Positions 28,188-37,262 of a stretch of DNA of 64,000 nucleotides are shown piece by piece (within the stretch, counting starts at the first letter, position 1; each line of letters opens with the position of its first letter). Under the pieces are notes generated by a model that worked only from the letters and a program-made list of their open reading frames with translations, was not told the origin of the DNA and made no database searches. The position numbers were made by a program, and so were the translations under genes. Source of the DNA: JASLBX01 sp036374175 (GTDB taxonomy: Bacteria; Actinomycetota; Actinomycetes; Jiangellales; Jiangellaceae); contig DASUUH010000116.1 in the NCBI GenBank assembly GCA_036374175.1, forward strand, positions 1 to 64,000, read 5' to 3'.

Positions 28188-29111
28188 TTAGACATTGGGT
28201 GCAACGCCGGCGGCGATAAGTTCGAGATGGTCGATGTCGGTCAGGTCGAGCACCTGCAGGTACGCGCGCGACACCCCCAGCTTGCTCAGCATCTTCAGGC
28301 GCTCGACAAGTTCGGGCGGCGTGCCGCCGAAGGCCCTTTCACGCAACTCGGCCGGATCAAGCCCGATGGCGGCGGCCCGTCTGGCGAGTTCGGCTTCATC
28401 CGTCCCGACACACACCGTCGCGGCCACCGAGTAGACCAGTTCGTCCGGATCACGCCCAGTGTTCTCACAGGCCCGCCGCACCCTGCTGAACCGCTCGGCC
28501 AGTTCCTTGTCGGGGGCGAGGAAGCAGTTGTACTCGGCGGCGAACCGGGCGACCAGGACCGGCGTGCGGCGTGGCCCGGTGCCGCCGACGATGATCGGGA
28601 CGGCCGGCTGGGCGGGCTTGGGCAGGGCGGGCGAGTCGGTCAGCGAATAGTGGCGGCCGGCGTAGGTGAACCGCTCTCCCACCGGAGTCGTCCACAGCCC
28701 GGTGATCAGTTCCAACTGCTCTTCAAGCAGGTCGAACCGGTTCGGCGGGTACGGGATGCCGTACGCGCGGTGCTCGGCCTCGAACCAGCCCGCACCCAAG
28801 CCGAGCTCGACCCGGCCACCGGACATCTGGTCGACCTGCGCGACCTGGATGGCGAGCACGCCTGGATGCCGGAACGTCACCGGTGACACGAGCGTCCCGA
28901 GGCGGACGCGGGACGTCTCACGGGCCAGGCCCGCGAGTGTGGTCCAGGCATCGGTGGGACCGGGCAGGCCGTCGAAGTGCCGGCCCATGTGCAGGTAGTG
29001 GTCGGAGCGGAAGAAGCCGCCGAAGCCGAGCCGCTCGGCGGCTTGGGCGACGCGCAACTGATCGTCGTACGAAGCACCTTGCTGTGGCTCGGTGAAGATC
29101 CGCAGGTCCAT
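28188..29111 (-). CDS. LLM-class F420-dependent oxidoreductase
   Basis: Luciferase-like TIM-barrel oxidoreductase of 307 residues, probably using coenzyme F420. MDLRIFTEPQQGASYDDQL starts strand one; GLARETSRVRLGTLVSPVTFRHPGVLAIQVAQVDQMSGGRVELGLGAGW, quoted here only as the blocks RLGTLVSPVTFRHP and SGGRVELGLGAGW, is the family core; IIVGGTGPRRTPVLVARFAAEYN corresponds to the phosphate-binding part. Substrate unknown. ATG 29111 is chosen because the barrel starts there; a GTG/ATG further up would add residues without homology. It stands alone, divergent from the next regulator gene. Confidence 0.88.
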   Translation of the reverse strand: MDLRIFTEPQQGASYDDQLRVAQAAERLGFGGFFRSDHYLHMGRHFDGLPGPTDAWTTLAGLARETSRVRLGTLVSPVTFRHPGVLAIQVAQVDQMSGGRVELGLGAGWFEAEHRAYGIPYPPNRFDLLEEQLELITGLWTTPVGERFTYAGRHYSLTDSPALPKPAQPAVPIIVGGTGPRRTPVLVARFAAEYNCFLAPDKELAERFSRVRRACENTGRDPDELVYSVAATVCVGTDEAELARRAAAIGLDPAELRERAFGGTPPELVERLKMLSKLGVSRAYLQVLDLTDIDHLELIAAGVAPNV

Positions 29112-29189
29112 GCGTTCAACCCTGCCACGCCCATTACCCACGTTGAGCTGTAGCATGCATGGCGGTCACAGGCGGGGGGTGATCCCAGG

Positions 29190-31913
29190 GTGACGCTCCT
29201 GGCGTTCGGCGATGTCGAGATCGACCTTGACCGCTACGAAATCCGGCGCAACGGTGACGTGGTGCGGACCGAGCCACAGGTCTTCGACGTGCTCGTCCAC
29301 TTGGCTACCAACGCTGAGCGGGTCGTCACCAAGGAAGAGCTGCTCGACGCGGTCTGGGGCGACCGCTTCGTCAGCGAATCCACCCTCACCAGCCGGATCA
29401 AGGCCGCTCGCCGGTGTGTCGGAGACGACGGCCAACGGCAACGGGTCATTGCCACCGTCCACGGTCGTGGCTACCGCATGGTCGCACCCGTGCATCGCGG
29501 CCAGGAGCAGCGACCGCCGGTCCTCAACGAGGTCGGTCACGTCGGTGTCGACACGTTGGTCGAACGTGACGACGCATTGGCCCAGCTCACGACGGCGCTT
29601 GCGGCCGCCGGGTCGGGCGCGGGCCGGGTCGTCTGCATCACGGGCGAAGCCGGGATCGGCAAGACCGCGCTGGTCCACTGGATCGCGACCGCGCTGGGCG
29701 ACCAGGCGGCGGTGCTCATCGGAGCCTGCGACGATCTCACGACGCCTCGCCCCATGGCGCCGTTGCACGACATTGCGGCCGGACTTACCGCCGCTGGACT
29801 CCCGCCGCTCGATGGCGTCGGGCCGGACGCGATCCTCGACGCCGTCGGGATTCTCGCCCGGGAGAAGCAGCGACCGGTCGTCATCGTGCTCGAGGATCTG
29901 CATTGGGCCGACGACGGCACGCTGGACACCGTCCGTTACATCTCCCGGCGGATCCGGGCCGCACCCCTGGTCCTCGTGTTGACCTACCGCGAGGAGGACC
30001 TTTCGCTGACGCACCCGCTGCGGTCCGTCCTCGGATTGCTGCGCGGCCCGGGAGTGGTACGCATTGCGCTCCAGCCGCTGACTGAGGTGGGTGTCGGACA
30101 GCTCGCAGCCGGCGCACCGGTCGGATCCGAGGAGTTGTTCGCCGTCACGGGCGGCAATCCGTTCTTCGTCACCGAGATGATTGCCGCGACCATCGATGCG
30201 GTTCCTACCACTGTCAAAGATGCCGTCCTGGCCCGGCTCGCCCAGCTGCCCCACGAAGCCGTCGCGGCCGTGCGCCGGCTGTCCGTGGTGCCCGGCCGGA
30301 TCGAGCGGTGGCTTGCGGTCGAACTTGCCGACGGAGACGAGGCAACACTCGGCGCGGCCGAGCACGCCGGAATCCTCGACGGCAGTGCCGACCAGGTCTG
30401 GTTCCGGCACGAACTGGCTCGCCGGGCCGTCGAGGACACCCTCACCTCGTTCGAACGCGTCCGGTGGAATGCGCTCGTCGCCAGGCTCCTGGCAGAGCGT
30501 GGGGCAAGCGCGTCGCGGATCGTTCATCACGCCGCCCTCGCTGGAGACGCCGAGCTCGTCGTCCGGGCCGGCACGAGCGCGGTCGCTGAGGCGATCGCCG
30601 CCGGTGCGCACCGCCAGGCCATCGACCAGCTGAACACGGTGCTGAGGTATCGCGACTCGTTGGACGGCAGGCAGTACGCCAGCCTGCTCCTTCAGCTGGC
30701 CGACTCGCTCTATCTGGTCAACCGGTTCGAAGAATCGCTGCGCGCGGCCGAGGAGGCCGTCAAGGCGGCAGCAACAATCCACGACCCGAACCTGACCGCG
30801 CAGGCCGAAATCGCGCTGTCCCGTACTGTCCTGTGGGCTCGCGGGCCGAATGCGTCACATCTCGCGGCTCGGCGTGCCCTTGAGGTCCTCGGTCCCGACG
30901 GCGACCCTGAACTGCGCGCCATCGCGTACGCCGACCTGGCCCGCGCGCTGGGCCAGCTGACCACGATCGGGTCGATTGCCGAAGGCAACGACGAGGCGCT
31001 GTCAGCAGCCTCGCAAGCGCTGGAGCTGGCACGCGAGCTGAAGCGCGACGACCTGGCCGGTTATGCGCTCATCTACCTCGGCTGTGAACGGCTTGCGCTC
31101 GGTGACGCCGCGGGGGCAAGCGACCTGGAGGCCGCCATCAGCAACCTGCGGTCCTCTCCGCGGGCGGAGTTCGCCGTGCGGGCGTGCGTCAACGCCGCCG
31201 GAGCGGCCTACCGGTCCGCTCGCTTCGACGACGCCGAGCACTATGTCGAGCTGGGGGTCCAGCTCGCCAAGGAAACCGACTTCACCTCCGGCGAGTACCG
31301 GCTGGCGCTGACCCGGGCGGCGGTCCGGTTCAGTCGCGGCCGGTGGGCCGAGGCGCGCCGCGAGCTCGAATCACTGCTGGCGCTCGGCGGCGAGCCGGGC
31401 ATCATGGGCCCGCTCGCCCGCACGCTGCTCGCCCGGCTCCTCGCCCGGGTCGGCGAGATGGGCGCGGCCGGTCGCACGCTTGGGCCGGCCATCGCGGCCG
31501 CCGCGTTAAGTAACGAGATCCGATTGGTCGGGCCCGTGACTATCGCGCGAGTAGAGCTGGCCTGGCTCGCTGGCACCGGGGAAGACCTGATCGCTGTTGT
31601 CGAGCCGGTGCTGTCGGCGTCGGGCACCCCCGGCTGTGCGGTCAACCGAGGCGAGTTGGGTCGGTATCTGCAGCGGGCTGGCTATCGCGTCCCCGCGCTG
31701 CGCGACGTGCCCGAACCGTGGCGGTCAGGCTTGGCAGGCGAGTGGAGGAGTGCCGCTGCCGGCTGGGAGCTGCGCGGCGAACCGTACGAGCGGGCGCTGG
31801 AGTTGATCAGCGGCGGTCACCAGGCCGCGGTCGAGGCCGGTGCCGCCATTCTGCGCGACCTCGGGGCCGTTGGCGCCTACCACCTCGGTGAAAGCGTTAG
31901 GCACTCCGGCTGA
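29190..31913 (+). CDS. Winged-helix regulator with AAA ATPase and TPR region
   Basis: Large one-component regulator of 907 residues. An OmpR/PhoB-type winged helix forms residues 1-95 (LDRYEIRRNGDVV, the RVVTKEELLDAVWGD block and the wing RGYRM). A short linker leads to an AAA/STAND-like ATPase with Walker A GEAGIGKT at 152-159 and Walker B LVIVLEDLHWAD-type segment (VIVLEDLHWAD, about 231-241). From about 475 the chain is helical with TPR-like repeats. There is no BTAD domain, so it is not a classical SARP, and no LuxR-type domain, so not a LAL protein. A ligand is probably read by the TPR part. Targets unknown; the neighbouring divergent F420 oxidoreductase gene is a candidate. The 3' end overlaps the convergent methyltransferase gene by 17 bases. 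Confidence 0.8.
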   Translation: MTLLAFGDVEIDLDRYEIRRNGDVVRTEPQVFDVLVHLATNAERVVTKEELLDAVWGDRFVSESTLTSRIKAARRCVGDDGQRQRVIATVHGRGYRMVAPVHRGQEQRPPVLNEVGHVGVDTLVERDDALAQLTTALAAAGSGAGRVVCITGEAGIGKTALVHWIATALGDQAAVLIGACDDLTTPRPMAPLHDIAAGLTAAGLPPLDGVGPDAILDAVGILAREKQRPVVIVLEDLHWADDGTLDTVRYISRRIRAAPLVLVLTYREEDLSLTHPLRSVLGLLRGPGVVRIALQPLTEVGVGQLAAGAPVGSEELFAVTGGNPFFVTEMIAATIDAVPTTVKDAVLARLAQLPHEAVAAVRRLSVVPGRIERWLAVELADGDEATLGAAEHAGILDGSADQVWFRHELARRAVEDTLTSFERVRWNALVARLLAERGASASRIVHHAALAGDAELVVRAGTSAVAEAIAAGAHRQAIDQLNTVLRYRDSLDGRQYASLLLQLADSLYLVNRFEESLRAAEEAVKAAATIHDPNLTAQAEIALSRTVLWARGPNASHLAARRALEVLGPDGDPELRAIAYADLARALGQLTTIGSIAEGNDEALSAASQALELARELKRDDLAGYALIYLGCERLALGDAAGASDLEAAISNLRSSPRAEFAVRACVNAAGAAYRSARFDDAEHYVELGVQLAKETDFTSGEYRLALTRAAVRFSRGRWAEARRELESLLALGGEPGIMGPLARTLLARLLARVGEMGAAGRTLGPAIAAAALSNEIRLVGPVTIARVELAWLAGTGEDLIAVVEPVLSASGTPGCAVNRGELGRYLQRAGYRVPALRDVPEPWRSGLAGEWRSAAAGWELRGEPYERALELISGGHQAAVEAGAAILRDLGAVGAYHLGESVRHSG

Positions 31914-33174
31914 TCCCTGCCACCCGCTGTGGGTTGCCATGCTCAAAGAGGGCGATGCATTCGACATGGTGGGTCATGGGGAAAAGGTCGAAGGCGCGCA
32001 GGTCCCTCAGCAGGTAGCCGAGCTCGGCGAAGGTCGCGACGTCGCGGGCCAGCGCGGCCGGGTCGCATGCCACGTACGCGACCGCCCGCGGCGAGAGCCC
32101 GGCGATGCCGCGCACCACATCGGCGCCGGCGCCCGTGCGCGGCGGATCCAGGACCACGACGTCGACGGGGTCGGCCGGGAGAGCCCGGTCGACGCGACCG
32201 GGCACCAACCGGAGCCACGGCAGGTCGTGCAGATTGCGGCGCGCGTCGGTGACCGCGCGCCGGTTCGATTCGACGGCGACCACCGAACCCGCGGGACCGA
32301 CCCGCGCGGCCAACGCTCCAGCGAACAGTCCAACGCCCGCGTAGAGGTCCAGCACGCGCTCTCCCGGCCGCGGTTCCAGCGCCTCGATGACGGCGTCCAC
32401 CAGCACGTCGGCAGCGCCCGGATGGACCTGCCAGAACCCGCCGCCGCTGACCCGCCAGGTCCGCCCGGCCGCCTGCTCGGTGACGTACGTGCGACCCGTA
32501 CGGCGATTCCCGTCCACGACGACCGAGGTGCCGTCGGGCAGCGGCGGAACGGCGATATCGCCGGCCGCCGATTGGATCACTACCGACCGCTCGCCGGTCG
32601 AGGACGCTATGGCCGCCACGGATTCAGCTCCCGGCCAGGCGCGACCGGGCACGTCGAGGTCGCGAATGTGGCGGTGCGCGATGAGGCAGTCGCCGATCGG
32701 TTCGATCTCGTGCGACCGGTGCCTGCGCAGGCCGGCCCGGCCCGCCGGCGACACCGCGAAGTTCGCCCGCGTCCGCCAGCCGAGGCCATCGTCCGGTCCA
32801 CCGGGCACCGGTTCGACCTTAACGGCGATGGACAGACCCGCCAGCCGCCGCAGTTGTTCGGCCACCACGGCCGCCTTAAGCTCGCGCTGCGCCGGCAACG
32901 AGGCATGCTGCCAGTCACACCCGCCGCACCGCCCGGGCCCGGCGAACGGGCACGGCGCCGGTACTCGATCAGGTGACCGAACGAGAATCTCTACCGCGTC
33001 CGCACGCCAGTAACGCGAGCGCACGTCGGTCAGCCGGGCCAGGATCCGTTCACCGGGCAATGCGTGCCGGACGAACACAACCCTGCCGTCGTACCGGGCG
33101 ATGCAGATCCCGCCGTGAGCGACCGGGCCGACGTCGAGCTCGAGCCGGTCACCGACGGCGGGTTCGCTGGTCAG
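31897..33174 (-). CDS. TrmA/RlmD-type RNA (uracil-5-)-methyltransferase with TRAM domain
   Basis: SAM-dependent methyltransferase expected to make 5-methyluridine in rRNA or tRNA. An N-terminal TRAM domain is readable in frame (GDRLELDVGPVAHGG, then YDGRVVFVRHALPGE). Next come Fe-S cysteines in CPFAGPGRCGGCDWQH, the SAM motif VLDLYAGVGLFAGAL, VLDPPRTGAG and the nucleophile region VAYVACDPAALARD. The first ATG/GTG in frame is GTG 33078, which would delete most of the TRAM domain. The frame stays open up to a TGA at 33181-33183, and the only start-like codon before the domain is CTG 33174, overlapping the stop of the transporter gene as CTGA. CTG is therefore taken as the start, giving 425 residues. 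Confidence 0.85.
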   Translation of the reverse strand: MTSEPAVGDRLELDVGPVAHGGICIARYDGRVVFVRHALPGERILARLTDVRSRYWRADAVEILVRSPDRVPAPCPFAGPGRCGGCDWQHASLPAQRELKAAVVAEQLRRLAGLSIAVKVEPVPGGPDDGLGWRTRANFAVSPAGRAGLRRHRSHEIEPIGDCLIAHRHIRDLDVPGRAWPGAESVAAIASSTGERSVVIQSAAGDIAVPPLPDGTSVVVDGNRRTGRTYVTEQAAGRTWRVSGGGFWQVHPGAADVLVDAVIEALEPRPGERVLDLYAGVGLFAGALAARVGPAGSVVAVESNRRAVTDARRNLHDLPWLRLVPGRVDRALPADPVDVVVLDPPRTGAGADVVRGIAGLSPRAVAYVACDPAALARDVATFAELGYLLRDLRAFDLFPMTHHVECIALFEHGNPQRVAGISRSA

Positions 33175-35114
33175 GGTTGTTCACCGACTCGAGTGGAGGA
33201 ATCGAGCTGCCACGGAACCATCGTGACCATCACGCCCGGGGTGAACATCAGCCGGGCGCGTAACCGCAGCGCGCTCTTGTTGTGCAGCAGCTGCTCCCAC
33301 CACCGGCCGAGCACGTATTCCGGGATATAGACGATGACGAGGTCTCGAGGGCTTTCCCGGCGGATGCCGTTGACATACTCCACGACCGGTCCGTTGATCT
33401 CGCGGTACGGCGAGTCCAGCACCTTGAGCGGCACCGGTATCCCAAGCCGGTCCCACTCGTCGGTGAGCTCCCGTGTCTCGGCCACGTCGACGTTCACCGT
33501 GACAGCTTCGAGCAGATCGGTTCGGCTGCTGCGGGCGTACGCCAGGGCCCGCAGCGTGGGTTTGTGCAGGTGCGATACCAGAACGATGGCGTGGATCCGC
33601 GACGGCAGCAACATCGCACCGGCCTGGGGATCCATTGCCAGCTCGGTTTCGACGAGCTGGTAGTGGGATCGGATGCCGCGCATCACCAGATAGAGCGCAG
33701 CGATGGACACCGGCACCACCCAGACGCCGCCGAGGAACCCCGTCACGCCCACGACCAGCGCCACGATCCCGCTCAGTGCGGCGGCTCCGAAGCCCAGTAC
33801 CCGCGCCCGCCCGGCCGCCACCCGCTCGTCGTCCCGCAGCGGGCCGGTCAGCTGCCGGTTCCAGTGGCGCACCATCGCCGTTTGGCCAAGGGCAAAGCCG
33901 AGGAACACGCTCGCGACATACGGCGGCACCAGGCGGCTGACGGACACTTCGAAGGCGGCCGTCACGCCAGCCGAGGCGACCGCGATCACGATGACGGCAT
34001 TGCTGAAAGCGTGCCGGTCCCCGCGGTGGTGCAGTTGGCGCGGCAGGTGCCGGTGCCGGGCCATGATCGACCCGAGCAGCGGGAACGAATCGAACGCGGT
34101 GTCGGCCGCCAGCAGCAGGATCAGCACCGTCGCGAGCAGGACCACGAAGAAGCCGACCGTCTCGGCACCAAAAACCGCGGCGGCGATCTGCGCGATCACC
34201 GTCCGCTGCGGTTCGCCCTCGCAGTCGAAACCGACCAGATCGCAGGCATCAGCGGCATACCGCACGTCCGCGATTACGGCCAGTGCGGTGACGCCGACCA
34301 AGAGGCCAGCCGCCAACGCGGCGGTAATAACCAGCGTGGTGGAGGCGTTCTTGCGCCGCGGCTTGCGGAAGGCGGGTACGGCGCCGACGATCGTGCCGAG
34401 CCCGGTGAGCGCCACCCCGCCGGTGGCGACGGCGCGCAGCACCAGCAGGATCAGCGCCAGGCCGGCCAACTCGCCGAGTTCGGCCGCCACTTCGAACTCG
34501 GCGCTCTCGGCCACGGGTGGGTCGCCCGTCATGGCTTGCACCAGACCCCAGATCACCAGCACGGCGATACTGACGACGAACAGGTAGGTCGGCACCGCGA
34601 ACGCCAGCCCGCTGGTGCGCAGCCCGCGCAGGTTCAGCGCGCCGAGCACCACGATCGTCGCCACCGCAAGCGGGATCCTGGCCTCGTCCAGCGCCGGGAA
34701 CGCGGAGATCAGGTTGTCGACAGCGGCCGACACGGCCACAGCGATGGTGAAAACCAGCGTGGTAAGCATCGCGCCACCGGTCACGAGTCCCATTCGCTCG
34801 CCTAGATTGTGTACCGCCGCTTCGTAGTCACCGCCCCCGTTCGGGTACGCCTGCACGACGTTGCGGTACGCGGCGACCACCACGACCATCAGCGCAACAA
34901 CCCCGGCGGCCGCCCACGGCGTCAGGTACAGCACACTCAACCCGCCGAGGGTCAGCACCACCAGGATCTCCTGGGTGGTGTAGGCGACCGAGGAGACCGT
35001 GTCGCTCGAGTACACCGGCAGGGCGACCCGTTTGGGCAGGCGCTGCTGCAGGTGGTCGGCGGCCAACCTGCGCCCGACCAGCAATCGTTTCGAAATATCG
35101 CCCACGCTCGGCAC
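33171..35114 (-). CDS. APC-superfamily permease, probable potassium uptake (KimA-like)
   Basis: Membrane transporter of about 647 residues with around 12 hydrophobic segments between about 35 and 480 and a soluble C-terminal domain of about 150 residues (from HAIVLVSHLHKPTLRAL). The start of the transport fold, ALPVYSSDTVSSVAYTTQEIL, matches KimA/YdaO-like high-affinity potassium permeases, and the C-terminal domain resembles their cytoplasmic part. The divergent pair of TrkA-type regulators supports a potassium role. Start: GTG 35114, with TACCAT eight bases before it and no ribosome site, fits a leaderless transcript; GTG 35105 is the alternative. Conserved neighbours make amino-acid transport less likely. 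Confidence 0.8.
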   Translation of the reverse strand: MPSVGDISKRLLVGRRLAADHLQQRLPKRVALPVYSSDTVSSVAYTTQEILVVLTLGGLSVLYLTPWAAAGVVALMVVVVAAYRNVVQAYPNGGGDYEAAVHNLGERMGLVTGGAMLTTLVFTIAVAVSAAVDNLISAFPALDEARIPLAVATIVVLGALNLRGLRTSGLAFAVPTYLFVVSIAVLVIWGLVQAMTGDPPVAESAEFEVAAELGELAGLALILLVLRAVATGGVALTGLGTIVGAVPAFRKPRRKNASTTLVITAALAAGLLVGVTALAVIADVRYAADACDLVGFDCEGEPQRTVIAQIAAAVFGAETVGFFVVLLATVLILLLAADTAFDSFPLLGSIMARHRHLPRQLHHRGDRHAFSNAVIVIAVASAGVTAAFEVSVSRLVPPYVASVFLGFALGQTAMVRHWNRQLTGPLRDDERVAAGRARVLGFGAAALSGIVALVVGVTGFLGGVWVVPVSIAALYLVMRGIRSHYQLVETELAMDPQAGAMLLPSRIHAIVLVSHLHKPTLRALAYARSSRTDLLEAVTVNVDVAETRELTDEWDRLGIPVPLKVLDSPYREINGPVVEYVNGIRRESPRDLVIVYIPEYVLGRWWEQLLHNKSALRLRARLMFTPGVMVTMVPWQLDSSTRVGEQP

Positions 35115-35124
35115 GGTGCAGCAT

Positions 35125-35136
35125 GGTAGGCCTACC
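35125..35136. promoter_or_regulatory. 12-base palindrome in the potassium-gene divergent promoter
   Basis: GGTAGGCCTACC is a perfect palindrome that overlaps the probable -10 (TACCAT on the minus strand) of the permease gene and lies 71 bases before the first trkA start. Its position suits a repressor of the permease; the protein is unknown. Confidence 0.4.
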
Positions 35137-35206
35137 GGTGGCACTGTTGAAGGGCAACCGCCGTGTACGGTCATCTCAATCGCGAGCCACACGTGAAAGG
35201 ACCACC

Positions 35207-35872
35207 GTGTACGTCGTCATCATGGGGTGTGGGCGGGTGGGTTCCACCCTGGCGCAGATCCTGGAGTCCCGTGGTCACAATGTGGCGGTCATCGACCAGG
35301 ATCCCGACGCCTTCCGGCGCCTGCCGCCGAGCTTCGAGGGCCGGACGGTCGCCGGCATCGGGTTCGATCGCGAGGTGCTGCTGGAGGCCGGCATCGAGCA
35401 AGCCGACGCGTTCGCCGCGGTCAGCAGCGGCGACAACTCCAACATCATCTCGGCCCGGCTGGCCCGCGAGACGTTCGGCATCGACACTGTCGTGGCCCGT
35501 ATTTACGACCCGGGCCGTGCGGCGGTGTACCAGCGGCTCGGCATTCCCACGGTGGCAACCGTGCGCTGGACGGCCGATCAGATGATCCGCCGCCTGTTGC
35601 CGGAGGGGTCCGAGACCGAGTGGGTCGACCCGTCGGGCACGGTCCGCCTCGCCGAGGTGCACGCCGCCAAAGCTTGGGTCGGCCACCCGGTTTCTGCGTT
35701 GGAGGAAGCGTCCGGCACGCGGGTGGCGTTCCTCACCCGCTACGGCGACGGAGTACTCCCCCAGCCCGATACCATCATCCAGGAAGGCGATCTCGTCCAC
35801 GTCATCATGCGCGTCGACGACGCACCGCACGTGGCCGAAGTCTTTGAAACCGCGCCGGAGGTTGAGGCCTGA
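35207..35872 (+). CDS. trkA: TrkA-type potassium transport regulatory subunit (first of two)
   Basis: Cytoplasmic RCK protein of 221 residues. The NAD(H)-binding TrkA_N half begins MGCGRVGSTLAQIL (GxGxxG) with the acidic end of strand two at IDQDP; the TrkA_C half follows from about 140 (EVHAAKAWVGHPVSALEE). It would gate a membrane potassium permease according to nucleotide state. GTG 35207 has GAAAGGA seven bases upstream and begins exactly at the fold; longer starts reach back over the promoter palindrome. Overlaps the next gene by one base, and is divergent from the APC permease. Confidence 0.92.
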   Translation: MYVVIMGCGRVGSTLAQILESRGHNVAVIDQDPDAFRRLPPSFEGRTVAGIGFDREVLLEAGIEQADAFAAVSSGDNSNIISARLARETFGIDTVVARIYDPGRAAVYQRLGIPTVATVRWTADQMIRRLLPEGSETEWVDPSGTVRLAEVHAAKAWVGHPVSALEEASGTRVAFLTRYGDGVLPQPDTIIQEGDLVHVIMRVDDAPHVAEVFETAPEVEA

Positions 35873-36549
35873 TGCGCGTCGCAATCGCAGGAGCCGGCAA
35901 CGTCGGCCGGTCGATCGCTGCCGAGTTGATCCACAACGGGCACGAGGTGCTGCTCATCGACAAGTCTCCACGGGCGCTCAAGCCGGATTCGGTGCCCGAA
36001 GCCGAATGGCTGCTGGCCGACGCATGCGAACTGTCGATGCTCGCCGAGGCTCAGCTGGAACGCTGCAAGGTCACGATCGCCGCCACCGGCGACGACAAGG
36101 TCAATCTTGTCGTGTCGCTGCTGGCCAAGACCGAGTTCGGGGTGCCGCGCGTGGTGGCGCGGGTCAACCACCCGAAGAACGAGTGGCTGTTCAACGATGC
36201 CTGGGGCGTCGACGTGTCGGTGTCCACACCACGCATCATGAGCGCGCTGGTGGAGGAAGCGGTCAGCGTGGGCGACCTGGTGCGGTTGTTCACCTTCCGC
36301 CAGGGTGAGGCCAACCTGGTCGAGCTCACCCTTCCTGAGGACTCGCCGATCGTCGGGACCGCCGTCGCCGACGTCGCTTGGCCGGTCGACACCACGCTGG
36401 TGTCGGTGATCCGGGGCCAACACGTGCACGCTCCGCTGCCGGATCTGCCGCTCGAGGCGGGCGACGAGCTGATCTTCGTCACGACGGTTGAGCATGAGGG
36501 CCCGCTCGAGGCCCTCCTGTCGCCGTACGCCCACCCGTCGGTGGACTAG
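35872..36549 (+). CDS. trkA: TrkA-type potassium transport regulatory subunit (second of two)
   Basis: 225 residues, paralogous to the preceding protein; starts MRVAIAGAGNVGRSIAAELI (GxGxxG) and has the same N/C domain order, with VELTLPEDSPIVGTAVADV opening the C-terminal domain. The ATG overlaps the upstream TGA. Such CeoB/CeoC-like pairs occur next to APC-type potassium permeases in actinobacteria. Its stop codon TAG is interlocked with that of the convergent DUF3159 gene as CTAG. Confidence 0.92.
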   Translation: MRVAIAGAGNVGRSIAAELIHNGHEVLLIDKSPRALKPDSVPEAEWLLADACELSMLAEAQLERCKVTIAATGDDKVNLVVSLLAKTEFGVPRVVARVNHPKNEWLFNDAWGVDVSVSTPRIMSALVEEAVSVGDLVRLFTFRQGEANLVELTLPEDSPIVGTAVADVAWPVDTTLVSVIRGQHVHAPLPDLPLEAGDELIFVTTVEHEGPLEALLSPYAHPSVD

Positions 36550-37262
36550 ACCCCGCCCGATGCTGCGGCGGCGATGGCCTTCTCACGCTCTTGGTGCGCC
36601 TGGTAGGCCGGCCGGATGATCACCCATGACAGGTAGGCCACCAGCAGGAACAGCGGCCAGCTCATTGCCAGCCGGGCACCGGCGAGCCAGCCGAGCCGGT
36701 CCTCCCCGGCCAGATACAACGGGACCTGGACGGCCAACCGCACGGCGAACATGACAACCCACAGGGCGCTGGCCTTCATGTAGGCACGGAACAACGCCGG
36801 ATCACGCCGCCAAGACGTGCCCTGGCCGGTCACCAGACCCACGATCACGCCGAGCAACGGCCACCGAACGATGATCGAGATCAGATAAGCCAGCCCGTAG
36901 CCGATATTGACCGCGAATCCGGTCAGGAAGATGTCCTGCGCGCGCCCGGTGCGGTACGCCAGGAATGCCGCGATCCCGAGCCCGACGAATCCGGCGATCA
37001 CATTCTGCAGGGGTTCCTTCCGAACCAGGCGAATGACCCCGAGCACCGCACCGGAGGCGAGCGCGGCCCAGATCGCGACGGTCAGGTTGTGGTCGGTCAG
37101 GAAGTACACCGCGGTGAAGAGCACGAGCGGCAGCCCGGCGTCCAGGAACGCTCCGGGCCCCAGCGCGGCACGGGCCCGGAACTGGTCGCTGCTCGCGATA
37201 GCTTGCGCCAGGCTCGTCGCCCGCGCCGGCTGGGCCGGCTGCGCCGACTCCTCTGCCGTCAT
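36546..37262 (-). CDS. DUF3159 membrane protein
   Basis: Conserved actinobacterial membrane protein of 238 residues, function unknown. Six hydrophobic segments are visible between about 40 and 215, with a charged N-terminus and a positive C-terminus. The order OB-fold protein, DUF3159, then trkA convergent is conserved in relatives (recalled). The start ATG at 37262 overlaps the stop of the OB-fold gene by 4 bases, so both are translated together. A channel- or transport-like role near the potassium genes is only a suggestion. Confidence 0.85.
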   Translation of the reverse strand: MTAEESAQPAQPARATSLAQAIASSDQFRARAALGPGAFLDAGLPLVLFTAVYFLTDHNLTVAIWAALASGAVLGVIRLVRKEPLQNVIAGFVGLGIAAFLAYRTGRAQDIFLTGFAVNIGYGLAYLISIIVRWPLLGVIVGLVTGQGTSWRRDPALFRAYMKASALWVVMFAVRLAVQVPLYLAGEDRLGWLAGARLAMSWPLFLLVAYLSWVIIRPAYQAHQEREKAIAAAASGGV

